Below, piece by piece: positions 17,217-25,832 of a stretch of 52,654 nt of DNA. Origin of the DNA: JBCBKU01 sp038521345 (lineage in GTDB: Bacteria > Pseudomonadota > Alphaproteobacteria > Rhodobacterales > Rhodobacteraceae); assembly GCA_038521345.1 (NCBI GenBank), contig JBCBKU010000020.1, positions 1-52,654 on the forward strand. Direction: 5' to 3'. Position numbers and translations under genes: made by a program. How positions within the stretch are numbered: the stretch's first letter is position 1; every line of letters begins with the position of its first letter. A model generated the notes under the pieces. It was not told the origin of the DNA. It did not search any database and saw only the letters and a list, made by a program, of their open reading frames with translations.

Positions 17217-18272
17217 CTACTCGGCGGGGGCGAACCCTTCGATCAATTGCCGCAGCCCAATAGCGGCACCGATGAAGATCGCCACAAAGGTTACCGGCGC
17301 GCTGAACGCAAGGACCGAGAACGCGGAAATCCCCTGACCGACGCTGCATCCCACAGCGAGAATGGCACCGCCACCCATGAGGGCGGCCCCGAGGATCTGG
17401 CGTTTCAGTTCCCTTGGATCCTCGCAGGCTTCCCAACGGAAGTGTCCCTTGGAGTAGGAGCCAAGGCACGCACCCAGCAGGACACCCATCACCGATCCGA
17501 CACTAAATGACAGTGTGTTCCCCGACGCGGTCATGCCGTAGTAGATTGTGTCTCCGATCGGTGCTGCGAATGTATGGGTTTCAATCGGTTCGGCTTCAAA
17601 TCCGTGCATCGCGATCCAAGCTGTGCCAACCCAGCCCGAGACGATGGCCAGCCCGACGGCGATCCCCCAGAGGATATGGCTCGGCGAACGCCGCATGGCC
17701 GCGCTGCCGAGCGACAGTGCGACGATGACCCCTCCGAAAAGAAGCCCCGATGTTGCCGGGCCGATACCGCCCAGGTCGGCGAGAAGGTCGCTGAACCCTT
17801 GAGGCCCGGTCGCGCCGGTCTCGACCGGGAAAACGGCAACGCGAAGATGGGCTAGAGGACCCGACATGACGACATAGGCGGATAGACCCATCACAAGGAC
17901 GATCATCAACGAGCGAAGGTCGCCGCCGCCCAAACGGGCGAGTGCCCCGTAACCGCAATTGCCGCTCAGCGCCATGCCATACCCGAAGAGAAGGCCGCCC
18001 AGTATGGTCGCAATGGGGTTCCACACCCGGTCGAGATAGGCGGTGTCCGCGCCCTCGAGTATGCCAGCGGCCATGGCAAGATGCGTGCCGATCACGGCCG
18101 ACCCGATGGCGAGCCCCCACATACGAAGGCGCCTGTCATCCGATGAATACAGTACGTCTTCGATTGCACCTAAAGTGCAGAAGCGTCCGATCCTTGCTGC
18201 AAGGCCCAGAACAAGGCCCCCGAGCAATCCGACCAGTGCCGCCGCGTTCGCTTCTCCGAGCAAATCCAGCAT
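17217..18272 (-). CDS. soxT: SoxT, YeeE/YedE-family sulfur transporter
   Basis: This 351-residue membrane protein has about nine hydrophobic segments. It carries the cysteine-centred motifs of thiosulfate/sulfur transporters of the TsuA (YeeE/YedE) family: GRFCTLGAIED near 32, SGNCGYGALARLGGGD near 105 and GCSVGQG near 310. It probably moves thiosulfate or a sulfane-sulfur species across the inner membrane. It is the last gene of the minus-strand soxS-soxR-soxT unit, 40 bases after soxR. In Paracoccus soxT occupies the same edge of the sox cluster, and it may deliver the signal sensed by SoxR. Confidence 0.85.
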   Translation of the reverse strand: MLDLLGEANAAALVGLLGGLVLGLAARIGRFCTLGAIEDVLYSSDDRRLRMWGLAIGSAVIGTHLAMAAGILEGADTAYLDRVWNPIATILGGLLFGYGMALSGNCGYGALARLGGGDLRSLMIVLVMGLSAYVVMSGPLAHLRVAVFPVETGATGPQGFSDLLADLGGIGPATSGLLFGGVIVALSLGSAAMRRSPSHILWGIAVGLAIVSGWVGTAWIAMHGFEAEPIETHTFAAPIGDTIYYGMTASGNTLSFSVGSVMGVLLGACLGSYSKGHFRWEACEDPRELKRQILGAALMGGGAILAVGCSVGQGISAFSVLAFSAPVTFVAIFIGAAIGLRQLIEGFAPAE

Positions 18273-18312
18273 TCCGGTTCCTCCCTGGACCGGAAACTGG
18301 CTAGGGATCCGG

Positions 18313-18696
18313 TCAGTCCGTCCTGCAGAACAGGTCGTACACGACTTCCATGATTTGCTTGGGTCGATCGTCTGTCAAGCTGTAGTAGACGGTCTTACCG
18401 TCGCGGCGCGGTGTGACCAATCCTTCGAAGCGCAGACGCGACAGCTGCTGCGAAACGGCAGCCTGACGCGCCGAAAGCAGGTCTTCAAGCTCGGTCACTG
18501 ACTTCTCGCCAGACGCCAGATGGCACAAGATCATGAGCCGGCCTTCGTGACTGATCGCTTTGAGAAAGTTGGACGCGCGCTGTGCGTTATCCATCATCTT
18601 CTCCATGTCCTCGGCGCACATGTCCGGATCGAAGACGGGAAGGCGCGACGTTTGCGTCGAGGAGGTGTCAGGCTCGGTTGTCACTTGAATTGTCAT
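18313..18696 (-). CDS. soxR: SoxR, ArsR-family repressor of sox genes
   Basis: This 127-residue ArsR/SmtB-type winged-helix protein has its recognition helix near 75-88 (SARQAAVSQQLSRL). Cysteines at 58 (MILCHL) and 124 (DLFC) occupy the positions of the redox pair in BigR/SqrR/SoxR persulfide sensors; a third, Cys27, is extra. In related bacteria sulfane sulfur links the two cysteines and releases the repressor from the soxS-soxV and soxW-soxX intergenic regions. The same two regions here, plus two more, contain a shared inverted repeat. It is co-transcribed with soxS and soxT. Confidence 0.92.
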   Translation of the reverse strand: MTIQVTTEPDTSSTQTSRLPVFDPDMCAEDMEKMMDNAQRASNFLKAISHEGRLMILCHLASGEKSVTELEDLLSARQAAVSQQLSRLRFEGLVTPRRDGKTVYYSLTDDRPKQIMEVVYDLFCRTD

Positions 18697-18702
18697 ATCC
18701 GC

Positions 18703-19074
18703 TTAACTCGATGTGTCCAGAGATATCTGCGCTTCACGCATCATCATCTCGAGCAAGCCCCAGAAGAAGTCTTCGCCGGGATACCCTTCGATGCGTCCCA
18801 CCTCGACGCCGTCTTGAACCAGAACGAAAGTGGGTGTGAAGTGAACCCGACGCGCGAATTGGATGTCTGGTTGCTCGTCTGCATGGATGTCAAATCGCTC
18901 TAACGGAGCGGCTCGTCCTTCGGCGGTCTTGGGATAAATCGGTGCAATTTCAGCGTTCCAGCGGGCGCACCACATGCATCCTGCCTCCTCGGCCATCAAG
19001 AGAATGGTCTCGGCACGAAGGGGCGCACCCAACAAGGACAGGCTGCAAACCAACAATATCAGAACGCGCTTCAC
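18703..19074 (-). CDS. soxS: SoxS, periplasmic thioredoxin
   Basis: This 123-residue exported thioredoxin-fold protein has a signal peptide (1-21), a CMWC redox motif (33-36) and the cis-proline loop FTPTFVLV. In Paracoccus SoxS keeps the SoxYZ carrier reactive by reducing wrongly oxidised forms. It is the first gene of the soxSRT unit, 6 bases before soxR, and is divergent from soxV with 80 bases between the starts. Confidence 0.9.
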   Translation of the reverse strand: MKRVLILLVCSLSLLGAPLRAETILLMAEEAGCMWCARWNAEIAPIYPKTAEGRAAPLERFDIHADEQPDIQFARRVHFTPTFVLVQDGVEVGRIEGYPGEDFFWGLLEMMMREAQISLDTSS

Positions 19075-19110
19075 TTCACGCCTCGGGTTGACCGTCAGAC
19101 ACCGTCGATC

Positions 19111-19130
19111 ATAATCTGATGTTTGAATGT
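19111..19130. promoter_or_regulatory. Putative SoxR operator between soxS and soxV
   Basis: ATAATCT-GATGTT-TGAATGT at 19111-19130 matches one arm of the inverted repeat seen before soxX (ATTCA-N6-TGAAT); the other arm is degenerate (3 of 5). An overlapping dyad TTGAA-TGT-TTCAA lies at 19123-19135. The position, between the two divergent units, is where SoxR is known to bind in relatives. Confidence 0.45.
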
Positions 19131-19154
19131 TTCAAGGCGAGGGGCCCGGAAGAC

Positions 19155-19895
19155 ATGTTCGATGTCACAAATTTCGGCGCCTTGATCGCGGGTTTGCTGT
19201 CTTTTTTATCGCCCTGCATTCTTCCCATCGTCCCGTTCTACCTAAGCTACCTGGCCGGGGTCGGCATGAACCAGATCGCGGCCGACGCCGAAGTGACGCC
19301 AGCAGTCCGCCGGAGGGCGTTCTTGGCGGCCGTGTGCTTTGCGCTCGGGGTGATTGCGGTCTTCATGGGGTTGGGGGCGACCGCCACCGCGTTCGGTCAG
19401 ATGGTGCGGGATTACTTCGACGTACTTCGTTGGATTGCGGCGGGCATCATCATTGCCATGGGGCTGCATTTTTTCGGAATCATCCGTATCGGCATTCTGT
19501 ACCGGCAATTTCGGGCCGAAGCCGGCGACACCGCAAATGTCGGGTACCTTGGGGCGTTCGTGATCGGGCTCGCCTTCGCCTTTGGCTGGACACCCTGCGT
19601 GGGTCCGGTGCTTGCGGCAATCCTATTTACGGCGGCCGGACAGGAAACGGCGGGCGAGGGCGCGCGGCTCTTGTTCGTGTACGGGTTGGGGATGACGCTG
19701 CCCTTCATCGCGGCCGCGGCATTCATCGGTCCGTTCATGCGGTGGATGTCCCGGTTCCGGCGTCATCTCGGCCTTGTCGAAAAGCTCATGGGCGCGCTGC
19801 TGATTCTCTTTGGCGTGCTGATTGCTACCAACTCGATCAACCTGATCGCCCAGTGGATGCTCGAGACCATCCCCTGGTTTAGCTCCATCGGATAA
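19155..19895 (+). CDS. soxV: SoxV, CcdA/DsbD-like thiol transporter
   Basis: This 246-residue inner-membrane protein has six predicted transmembrane helices. Two membrane cysteines lie in the pseudo-symmetric motifs LSPCILPIVPF and WTPCVGPVL. It moves reducing equivalents from cytoplasmic thioredoxin to periplasmic SoxW. The ATG at 19155 (MFDVTNFG) is preferred; the start 36 bases upstream lies in the regulatory region. It is the first gene of the large sox operon, 13 bases before soxW. Confidence 0.9.
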   Translation: MFDVTNFGALIAGLLSFLSPCILPIVPFYLSYLAGVGMNQIAADAEVTPAVRRRAFLAAVCFALGVIAVFMGLGATATAFGQMVRDYFDVLRWIAAGIIIAMGLHFFGIIRIGILYRQFRAEAGDTANVGYLGAFVIGLAFAFGWTPCVGPVLAAILFTAAGQETAGEGARLLFVYGLGMTLPFIAAAAFIGPFMRWMSRFRRHLGLVEKLMGALLILFGVLIATNSINLIAQWMLETIPWFSSIG

Positions 19896-19908
19896 AGGGA
19901 GACCTTGG

Positions 19909-20469
19909 ATGAAAGCCTTCTTTGCCTTTTGCGTCACTTTGATTGCTGCGACCGCATTGCACGCAGCCGAACTCGGGGACGACGGATTGCACAAGGCGCC
20001 ATGGATGCGCGACACGTTCAAGGATCTGTCCGAAGACCTTGACGAGGCCAATGCCGAGGGCAAGCGGCTGATGGTCATCATTGAGCAGCGCGGCTGTATC
20101 TACTGCAAAAAGATGCACGAGGAGGTCTTCGTGGTTCCCGAAGTCGGTGACTATATCGCCGATAACTTTTTTGTAGTGCAGCTCAATATGTTCGGGGATG
20201 TCGAGGTGACCGACTTTGATGGCACGACCCTACCCGAAAAAGAAATGGTCCGGCGGTGGGGTGCGCTTTTTACGCCGAGCATCCTGTTCTTCCCGGAGGA
20301 GGTGGCAGATGGCGCAACCGCCGCTGACGTGGCCGTGGCCACGATGCCGGGTGCGTTCGGGCGGTACACGACGCTGAACATGCTCACTTGGGTGGTCGAG
20401 AAGGGCTATGATGGCGATGAGCCGTTTCAAAAGTACCACGCCCGTAAGTTTGCCGAACAGCAGCCTTAG
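19909..20469 (+). CDS. soxW: SoxW, periplasmic thioredoxin
   Basis: This 186-residue exported thioredoxin-like protein has a signal peptide (1-19) and a redox motif CIYC in the context EQRGCIYCKKMHEEVF (about 61-76). The cis-proline appears in FTPSILFF. It is the periplasmic partner of SoxV and thought to feed electrons to SoxS or SoxYZ. GGGAGACC precedes the ATG. After it comes a 147-base gap with the soxX promoter. Confidence 0.88.
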   Translation: MKAFFAFCVTLIAATALHAAELGDDGLHKAPWMRDTFKDLSEDLDEANAEGKRLMVIIEQRGCIYCKKMHEEVFVVPEVGDYIADNFFVVQLNMFGDVEVTDFDGTTLPEKEMVRRWGALFTPSILFFPEEVADGATAADVAVATMPGAFGRYTTLNMLTWVVEKGYDGDEPFQKYHARKFAEQQP

Positions 20470-20523
20470 TCGCGCGACCTTTTCACTTCGTGCGTGCCTT
20501 TCTGCACCTGCGAAGTAATCGAG

Positions 20524-20543
20524 AAATTCATGTAATTGAATTT
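20524..20543. promoter_or_regulatory. Putative SoxR operator before soxX
   Basis: AAATTCA (20524-20530) and TGAATTT (20537-20543) are perfect 7-bp inverted arms around a 6-base spacer. It is the cleanest copy of the repeat shared by four sox-related promoters, and lies 74 bases before the soxX start. ArsR-family repressors typically bind such AT-rich dyads. Confidence 0.65.
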
Positions 20544-20616
20544 GATGTTGCGAAACCCATATTGTGTGCCGTAGTGTACTGCCTAACCGCTCGCGAGTGG
20601 CCGAAAGGGAGGACAG

Positions 20617-21090
20617 ATGAGAATCGCAACAACGATCGCAGTCGCTTTGGCACTTGGCGCATCCTGTGCCGTCGCCGAAGTGGTGAAGCCGTCAGACGTG
20701 GTCTTCGTGGACGGGGCGGTGAACGCGTCGTTGTCCGGGACACCCGGAAACGCGGAAGAGGGTGCCATCATCATGAACAAGGGCGCAGGCAACTGCATCG
20801 CCTGCCATTCCGTCAGTGAACTCGCGCATCTTCCGTTCCACGGAGAAATCGGGCCGCCGCTGGACGGCGTCGCCGATCGGTGGAGCGAAGCGGAGCTTCG
20901 GGGGATCGTCGCGAACGCCAAAGTGATGTTCGAGGGATCGATGATGCCGTCGTTCTACAGGACCGAAGGGTTCATCCGCCTTGGCGATGCCTACACGGGC
21001 AAGGCGCATGAGGGCGATGTCGCGCCGCTTCTTAGCGCCCAGCAAGTCGAAGACGTCGTCGCCTACCTGATGACGCTCACGGATCAATAG
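20617..21090 (+). CDS. soxX: SoxX, monoheme c-type cytochrome
   Basis: This 157-residue exported cytochrome has a signal peptide (1-20), one heme motif CIACH (60-64) and a methionine ligand in SMMPSFYR near 110. With SoxA it forms the enzyme that couples thiosulfate to the SoxY cysteine. GGGAGGACAG precedes the ATG. It begins the soxXYZA block and has its own promoter region with a SoxR-type operator. Confidence 0.93.
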   Translation: MRIATTIAVALALGASCAVAEVVKPSDVVFVDGAVNASLSGTPGNAEEGAIIMNKGAGNCIACHSVSELAHLPFHGEIGPPLDGVADRWSEAELRGIVANAKVMFEGSMMPSFYRTEGFIRLGDAYTGKAHEGDVAPLLSAQQVEDVVAYLMTLTDQ

Positions 21091-21117
21091 TCCCACCATT
21101 TTTCGTTGGAGACAGAC

Positions 21118-21543
21118 ATGAAACTCACACGTCGAAATCTAATGGCAACCGGTGCGGCCGCGATCGCGGCAACCGGCTTTGGCGCATTTCCTTCGCTGGC
21201 CAGCCTTCTGGATGAGGAAATTGCGAAATTCACGGACGGGGCCGCCGCAGCTGACGGTGGCAGCGTTTCGCTGACTGCGCCTGAAATTGCCGAGAACGGC
21301 AACACCGTTCCGGTCGAGGTGGTTGCGCCGGGCGCAGTCGCCGTTGCGCTTTACGCGGATGGAAACCCGGTTCCGAATGTTGCGACCTTCAAGTTCGGCC
21401 CGCTGAACGCGAACCGCTCGGCATCGACCCGCATTCGCCTCGCCCGCACGCAGAACGTCGTTGCAATCGCTCAGATGGAAGACGGTTCGTTCCAGCGCAC
21501 GCAGGCCGAAGTCAAAGTCACCATCGGCGGCTGCGGCGGCTGA
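21118..21543 (+). CDS. soxY: SoxY, sulfur carrier protein
   Basis: This 141-residue protein ends with the swinging-arm motif GGCGG, whose cysteine carries the sulfur substrate. A Tat signal with RRNLMATG exports the folded SoxYZ pair. The ATG at 21118 (MKLTRRNLM) is preferred over one four codons upstream because it places the twin arginines normally and follows GGAGACAG. It is 24 bases before soxZ. Confidence 0.95.
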   Translation: MKLTRRNLMATGAAAIAATGFGAFPSLASLLDEEIAKFTDGAAAADGGSVSLTAPEIAENGNTVPVEVVAPGAVAVALYADGNPVPNVATFKFGPLNANRSASTRIRLARTQNVVAIAQMEDGSFQRTQAEVKVTIGGCGG

Positions 21544-21567
21544 TCCGAGATTTGAGGAGACAAACCA

Positions 21568-21897
21568 ATGGCATCTGGTGTTAAGCCCCGCGTCAAAGTC
21601 CCGAAGACAGCCGCTGCAGGTGAAACAATCACCATCAAGACGCTGATCAGTCACAAGATGGAGAGCGGTCAGCGCAAGGATAAAGAGGGGAACATTATCC
21701 CCCGGTCCATCATCAACCGCTTCGTCGTCGACTTTAACGGTCAGAACGTCATCGACGTTTTGCTTGAGCCTGCGATCTCGACAAACCCGTTCTTCGAGTT
21801 CGACGCCGTCGTCCCCGAAGCCGGCGAATTCAAGTTCACATGGTACGACGACGACGGATCGGTCTACGAGACCGCAAAAACGATCGAGGTCAGCTAA
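21568..21897 (+). CDS. soxZ: SoxZ, partner of the SoxY carrier
   Basis: This 109-residue immunoglobulin-like protein has the family pattern: an N-terminal KPRVKVPKTAAAGETI, a central NRFVVDFNGQNV and a C-terminal FKFTWYDDDG. It has no signal peptide and is exported with SoxY through the Tat signal of that partner. GAGGAGACAAACC precedes the ATG. Confidence 0.95.
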   Translation: MASGVKPRVKVPKTAAAGETITIKTLISHKMESGQRKDKEGNIIPRSIINRFVVDFNGQNVIDVLLEPAISTNPFFEFDAVVPEAGEFKFTWYDDDGSVYETAKTIEVS

Positions 21898-21928
21898 GAC
21901 CTCAGGGTCAACACTAGGGGAGGAAGAC

Positions 21929-22765
21929 ATGAAGCCAGGGATTGTATCCGCGCTGGTTCTCGTAACGGCTGTCTTCGCAGAGAGGGCCGTTGCGCAAGAC
22001 GACAGCATCCTGACTGTGGAAGGCGAAACGTTCGTTTCTGAGGTTGCCGCGCCTGCCCATCTCGACGGGCTGAGCACGATCTATTCGGGGTGGCGGTTCC
22101 GGACACCGGAAACGCAAGCTCTGCAAATCGACGACTTCGAGAACCCGGCGATGATCTTCGTGGACCAGGCGATGGATCTCTTCAACACCGTTGACGGTTC
22201 TGAGGGATTGTCGTGCGCCTCGTGCCACGAAGACGTGGCTGAGTTTGCGGGTCTGAGCTCAACGATGCCCAAGGTCATTGATGGCAAGCTGACAACCATG
22301 GAAGATCTGATCAACGGTCACCGGGTTGAAGTCATGGGTGCCGAACCTTGGAAATGGTCCGGCGCCGACATGCAAGCCATGGTCGCTCTGATCGGACTTC
22401 AGTCCCGGGGAATGCCCATGGACGTGGCCATTGACGGCGATGCGGCCCCGTACTGGGAGCAGGGCAAAGAGATGTACTACACCCGGTATGGTCAGCTTGA
22501 GCTCTCATGCGCGAATTGCCACGAAGACCGGTACGGCATGATGATCCGCGCCGACCACCTGAGCCAGGGCCAGGTCAACGGCTTCCCGACCTATCGCCTG
22601 AAGCAGGCAAAGCTGATCTCACGACACAATCGTTTCCGGGGCTGCATTCGCGACACGCGCGCCGAAACCTTTGCCGAAGGGTCTGATGAATTCCGCGCAC
22701 TGGAATTGTATGTGGCCAGTCGTTCGAATGGCCTTTCGGTCGAAACTCCCGCCGTACGGCAATAA
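21929..22765 (+). CDS. soxA: SoxA, diheme c-type cytochrome
   Basis: This 278-residue exported cytochrome has a signal peptide (1-22). Two heme motifs, CASCH (96-100) and CANCH (194-198), make it the diheme type found in Paracoccus. The catalytic heme-ligand cysteine, which becomes a persulfide, is Cys239 in RGCIRDTRAE. With SoxX it oxidatively joins thiosulfate to SoxY. GGGGAGGAAGAC precedes the ATG at 21929. A strong intrinsic terminator follows. Confidence 0.94.
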   Translation: MKPGIVSALVLVTAVFAERAVAQDDSILTVEGETFVSEVAAPAHLDGLSTIYSGWRFRTPETQALQIDDFENPAMIFVDQAMDLFNTVDGSEGLSCASCHEDVAEFAGLSSTMPKVIDGKLTTMEDLINGHRVEVMGAEPWKWSGADMQAMVALIGLQSRGMPMDVAIDGDAAPYWEQGKEMYYTRYGQLELSCANCHEDRYGMMIRADHLSQGQVNGFPTYRLKQAKLISRHNRFRGCIRDTRAETFAEGSDEFRALELYVASRSNGLSVETPAVRQ

Positions 22766-22772
22766 CTCAGTG

Positions 22773-22802
22773 CCCCGCATCCTTCGGGGTGCGGGGTTTT
22801 TT
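22773..22802 (+). terminator. Intrinsic terminator between soxA and soxB
   Basis: CCCCGCATCC and GGGTGCGGGG form a 10-bp stem (one G-U pair) capped by TTCG and followed by six T residues. It starts 7 bases after the soxA stop and 80 bases before soxB. This is the best intrinsic terminator in the window and would cut or reduce read-through inside the sox cluster. Confidence 0.9.
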
Positions 22803-22811
22803 GCCCGGTAC

Positions 22812-22831
22812 AAATTCACACATGCGCATAT
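22812..22831. promoter_or_regulatory. Putative SoxR operator before soxB
   Basis: AAATTCA-CACATG-CGCATAT repeats the left arm of the soxX site exactly, with one mismatch in the five core bases of the right arm (CGCAT against YGAAT). It follows directly after the terminator and lies about 20 bases before the soxB start, which suggests a separate soxB promoter under the same control. Confidence 0.5.
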
Positions 22832-22852
22832 GTAACTAAGGACCAGAGTCCC

Positions 22853-24550
22853 ATGATCTCGCGGCGCGACTTTCTTCAGGTAGGCATGGCAGCCTCGGCC
22901 ATTCTTGGCACAACCGGTTTTGGAAACTGGGCGAGGCTTGCCGCGCAACAGGCGCTGACCCAAGACCAGCTTCTGGAATTCGACACCTTCGGAAATGTCT
23001 CGTTGGTCCACGTGACCGATATCCATGGGCAGTTGAAACCGATCTACTTCCGCGAGCCATCGATCAATCTCGGCGTCGGCAGCAACAAGGGGGCGGTGCC
23101 CCACATCACCGGCGCTGACTTCCGAAGACTCTATGGCATCGCCGATGGCAGTCCGTCCCATTACGCACTGAGCTCGGGCGACTTCTCCTCCCTTGCCCAA
23201 GCCTATGGTCGGATGGGCGGACTGGACCGCATGGCGACGATCATCAAAGCGATCCGCGCAGATCGGCCCGATGCTCTCCTCCTTGACGGCGGCGATACGT
23301 GGCATGGGTCCTACACCTGCTACCAGACGCAGGCGCAGGATATGGTCAACGTGATGAACGCGATGGCGCCCGACGCCATGACGTTCCATTGGGAATTCAC
23401 GCTGGGATCGGATCGGGTGCACGAGATCGTCGAGGGTCTGCCCTTCGCCGCCTTGGGACAGAATGTGTTCGATGCCGAGTGGGACGAACCGGCCGAGCTT
23501 TTCCCGCCCTACAAGATGTTCGAGAGGGGCGGCACACTGATCGCGGTGATTGGTCAGGCTTTCCCCTATATGCCTATCGCCAATCCGGGCTGGATGTTCC
23601 GGGAATACTCGTTCGGGATCCGCGACGAGAACATGCAGGCTATGGTGGACGAGGTGCGCGCCGCGGGAGCCGAGTGCGTGGTGGTCCTCAGCCACAACGG
23701 GTTCGACGTCGACAAGAAAATGGCGACCGTCGTGTCGGGAATCGACGTAATCCTCTCGGGACATACCCATGACGCGCTGCCCGAGCCGGTCCTCTCAGGC
23801 GAGACCATCATCGTGCCGTCGGGATCCAACGGAAAGTTCGTCAGCCGCGTGGATCTCGACATCCGCGACGGGCGCATGATGGGGTATCGGCACAAGCTCA
23901 TCCCCGTCTTCTCGGACGTGATCGAACCAGATGCCGAGGTGGCCACGCTGATCGATGCTCAGCGCGCGCCGTATCTCGAGGAGATGACGGAAGTCATCGG
24001 TCAGACCGATAGCTTGCTTTACCGCCGCGGCAATTTCAACGGGACATGGGACGACGTGATTTGCGACGCGCTCTTGTCCGAGCGCGACGCAGAGATCGCT
24101 CTGAGCCCCGGCGTCCGCTGGGGCCCCAGTGTGGTGCCCGGCCAGGACATCACCCGTGAAGACATCTTTGGCGTCACCTCGATGACCTATGGTCAGGCGT
24201 ACCGTACGGAAATGACGGGCGAGTTCCTGAAGATCGTCCTCGAGGACGTGGCCGACAACATCTTCAACCCGGACCCGTATTACCAGCAGGGCGGAGACAT
24301 GGTGCGCACAGGCGGCCTTGGCTACCGAATCGACGTCAGCCAGCCCCAGGGAAGCCGCATCAGCAACATGACCCTGCTGTCGTCCGGAGAGCCGATCGAC
24401 CCCGCCCGATCTTATGTCGTGGCCGGATGGGCATCCGTGAACGAGGGCACAGAAGGCCCGCCGATCTGGGATGTGGTTGAAAACCACATTCGCAAGCTTG
24501 GAACCGTGTCCGTTACCCCCAACACCAGCGTCGACGTGGTCGGTGTCTGA
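22853..24550 (+). CDS. soxB: SoxB, dimanganese thiosulfohydrolase
   Basis: This 565-residue periplasmic enzyme releases sulfate from SoxY-bound thiosulfonate. A Tat signal (SRRDFLQVGMAASAILG) leads into the calcineurin-like metal-binding domain with HVTDIHGQLKP (about 53-63), LLDGGDTWHGS and ILSGHTHDALPEP, followed by the 5'-nucleotidase C-terminal domain from about 370. Length fits the family. It has its own candidate promoter after the terminator and lies 19 bases before soxC. Confidence 0.95.
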   Translation: MISRRDFLQVGMAASAILGTTGFGNWARLAAQQALTQDQLLEFDTFGNVSLVHVTDIHGQLKPIYFREPSINLGVGSNKGAVPHITGADFRRLYGIADGSPSHYALSSGDFSSLAQAYGRMGGLDRMATIIKAIRADRPDALLLDGGDTWHGSYTCYQTQAQDMVNVMNAMAPDAMTFHWEFTLGSDRVHEIVEGLPFAALGQNVFDAEWDEPAELFPPYKMFERGGTLIAVIGQAFPYMPIANPGWMFREYSFGIRDENMQAMVDEVRAAGAECVVVLSHNGFDVDKKMATVVSGIDVILSGHTHDALPEPVLSGETIIVPSGSNGKFVSRVDLDIRDGRMMGYRHKLIPVFSDVIEPDAEVATLIDAQRAPYLEEMTEVIGQTDSLLYRRGNFNGTWDDVICDALLSERDAEIALSPGVRWGPSVVPGQDITREDIFGVTSMTYGQAYRTEMTGEFLKIVLEDVADNIFNPDPYYQQGGDMVRTGGLGYRIDVSQPQGSRISNMTLLSSGEPIDPARSYVVAGWASVNEGTEGPPIWDVVENHIRKLGTVSVTPNTSVDVVGV

Positions 24551-24569
24551 TACTTCGGAGAAGAGACTC

Positions 24570-25832
24570 ATGGATGATATGTTCACTCCGTCCCGCCGAG
24601 CGTTCTTGCGAGGCTCTGCCGCAATCGCAGCCGGCTCCGTGGCCGGGACAGCGGCAGCCAGCGAACCGGATCCGCTGATCACCGAGCTTCAGGACTGGGC
24701 CACTTACACTGGTGCTGGTGTTGACGAGACCCCGTACGGACTCCCGATCGAGTTCGAAGCCGACGTGGTGCGCCGGAACGTCGAATGGCTGACCGCCTCG
24801 CCGATCTCGTCGATCAACTTCACGCCGATCCATGCCCTCGATGGAACCATAACGCCCCAGGGCTGCGCGTTTGAGCGTCATCACTCCGGCGCCATCGAGA
24901 TGCGCAAAGAGGACGTTCGGCTTATGGTCAACGGCCTTGTCGATCGGCCTCTAGTCTTCACCTACGAAGACATTGAGCGCTTCCCGCGCGAGAACCATGT
25001 CTATTTCTGTGAATGCGCGGCAAATACGGGCATGGAATGGGCGGGTGCCCAGCTGAACGGCGCGCAGTTCACCCACGGCATGATCCACAACATGGAGTAT
25101 ACCGGCGTTCCGCTTCGGACGTTGCTGGCCGAGGCCGGCGCGGACATGTCGCCCGACAAGTGGGTCTATGTGGAAGGGGCCGATGCCTCGTCGAACGGTC
25201 GCTCGATCCCGATGGAAAAGGCGCTGGACGATGTTCTCGTCGCCTTCAAGGCGAACGGAGAGGCCCTGCGCATGGAACACGGCTATCCGGTTCGCCTTGT
25301 TGTTCCAGGGTGGGAAGGCAACATGTGGGTCAAGTGGCTGCGGCGGATCGAAGTTGTCGACCGCGCGGTGGAAAGCCGTGAGGAGACGTCAAAGTACACC
25401 GATGTCTACGAGAACGGCACCGCACGCAAATGGACCTGGGTCATGGACGCCAAGTCCGTGATCACCTCGCCAAGCCCGCAGATGCCGATCACGCACGGGA
25501 CCGGACCGCTGGTGATCTCCGGCCTGGCCTGGTCGGGGCACGGAAAGATCACGCGGGTCGATGTCTCGAAAGATGGCGGCATCACCTGGGAAACCGCGCG
25601 CCTGGGCAAGCAGGGCGACAGCAAGGCGCTGACCCGGTTCTACCTCGATACGACATGGTCCGGCGAAGATATGCTGCTGCAATCTCGGGCGATGGACGAA
25701 ACAGGGTACGTACAGCCCACCAAAGCGCAGCTGCGCGAGATGCGGGGCGAGAACGCCGTGTACCACAACAATTGCATCCAGACCTGGCATGTGAACGCAG
25801 ACGGGATCGCTGAAAATGTCGAAGTCTCTTAG
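24570..25832 (+). CDS. soxC: SoxC, molybdenum sulfane dehydrogenase subunit
   Basis: This 420-residue sulfite oxidase-fold protein has a Tat signal with RRAFLRGSAA. The molybdenum ligand is Cys149 in CECAANTGMEW, with the C-terminal dimerisation domain from about 290. With SoxD it oxidises SoxY-bound sulfane sulfur, so thiosulfate can be fully oxidised without sulfur globules. The ATG at 24570 (MDDMFTPSRR) follows GGAGAAGAG. The soxD start lies 17 bases before its stop. Confidence 0.94.
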   Translation: MDDMFTPSRRAFLRGSAAIAAGSVAGTAAASEPDPLITELQDWATYTGAGVDETPYGLPIEFEADVVRRNVEWLTASPISSINFTPIHALDGTITPQGCAFERHHSGAIEMRKEDVRLMVNGLVDRPLVFTYEDIERFPRENHVYFCECAANTGMEWAGAQLNGAQFTHGMIHNMEYTGVPLRTLLAEAGADMSPDKWVYVEGADASSNGRSIPMEKALDDVLVAFKANGEALRMEHGYPVRLVVPGWEGNMWVKWLRRIEVVDRAVESREETSKYTDVYENGTARKWTWVMDAKSVITSPSPQMPITHGTGPLVISGLAWSGHGKITRVDVSKDGGITWETARLGKQGDSKALTRFYLDTTWSGEDMLLQSRAMDETGYVQPTKAQLREMRGENAVYHNNCIQTWHVNADGIAENVEVS

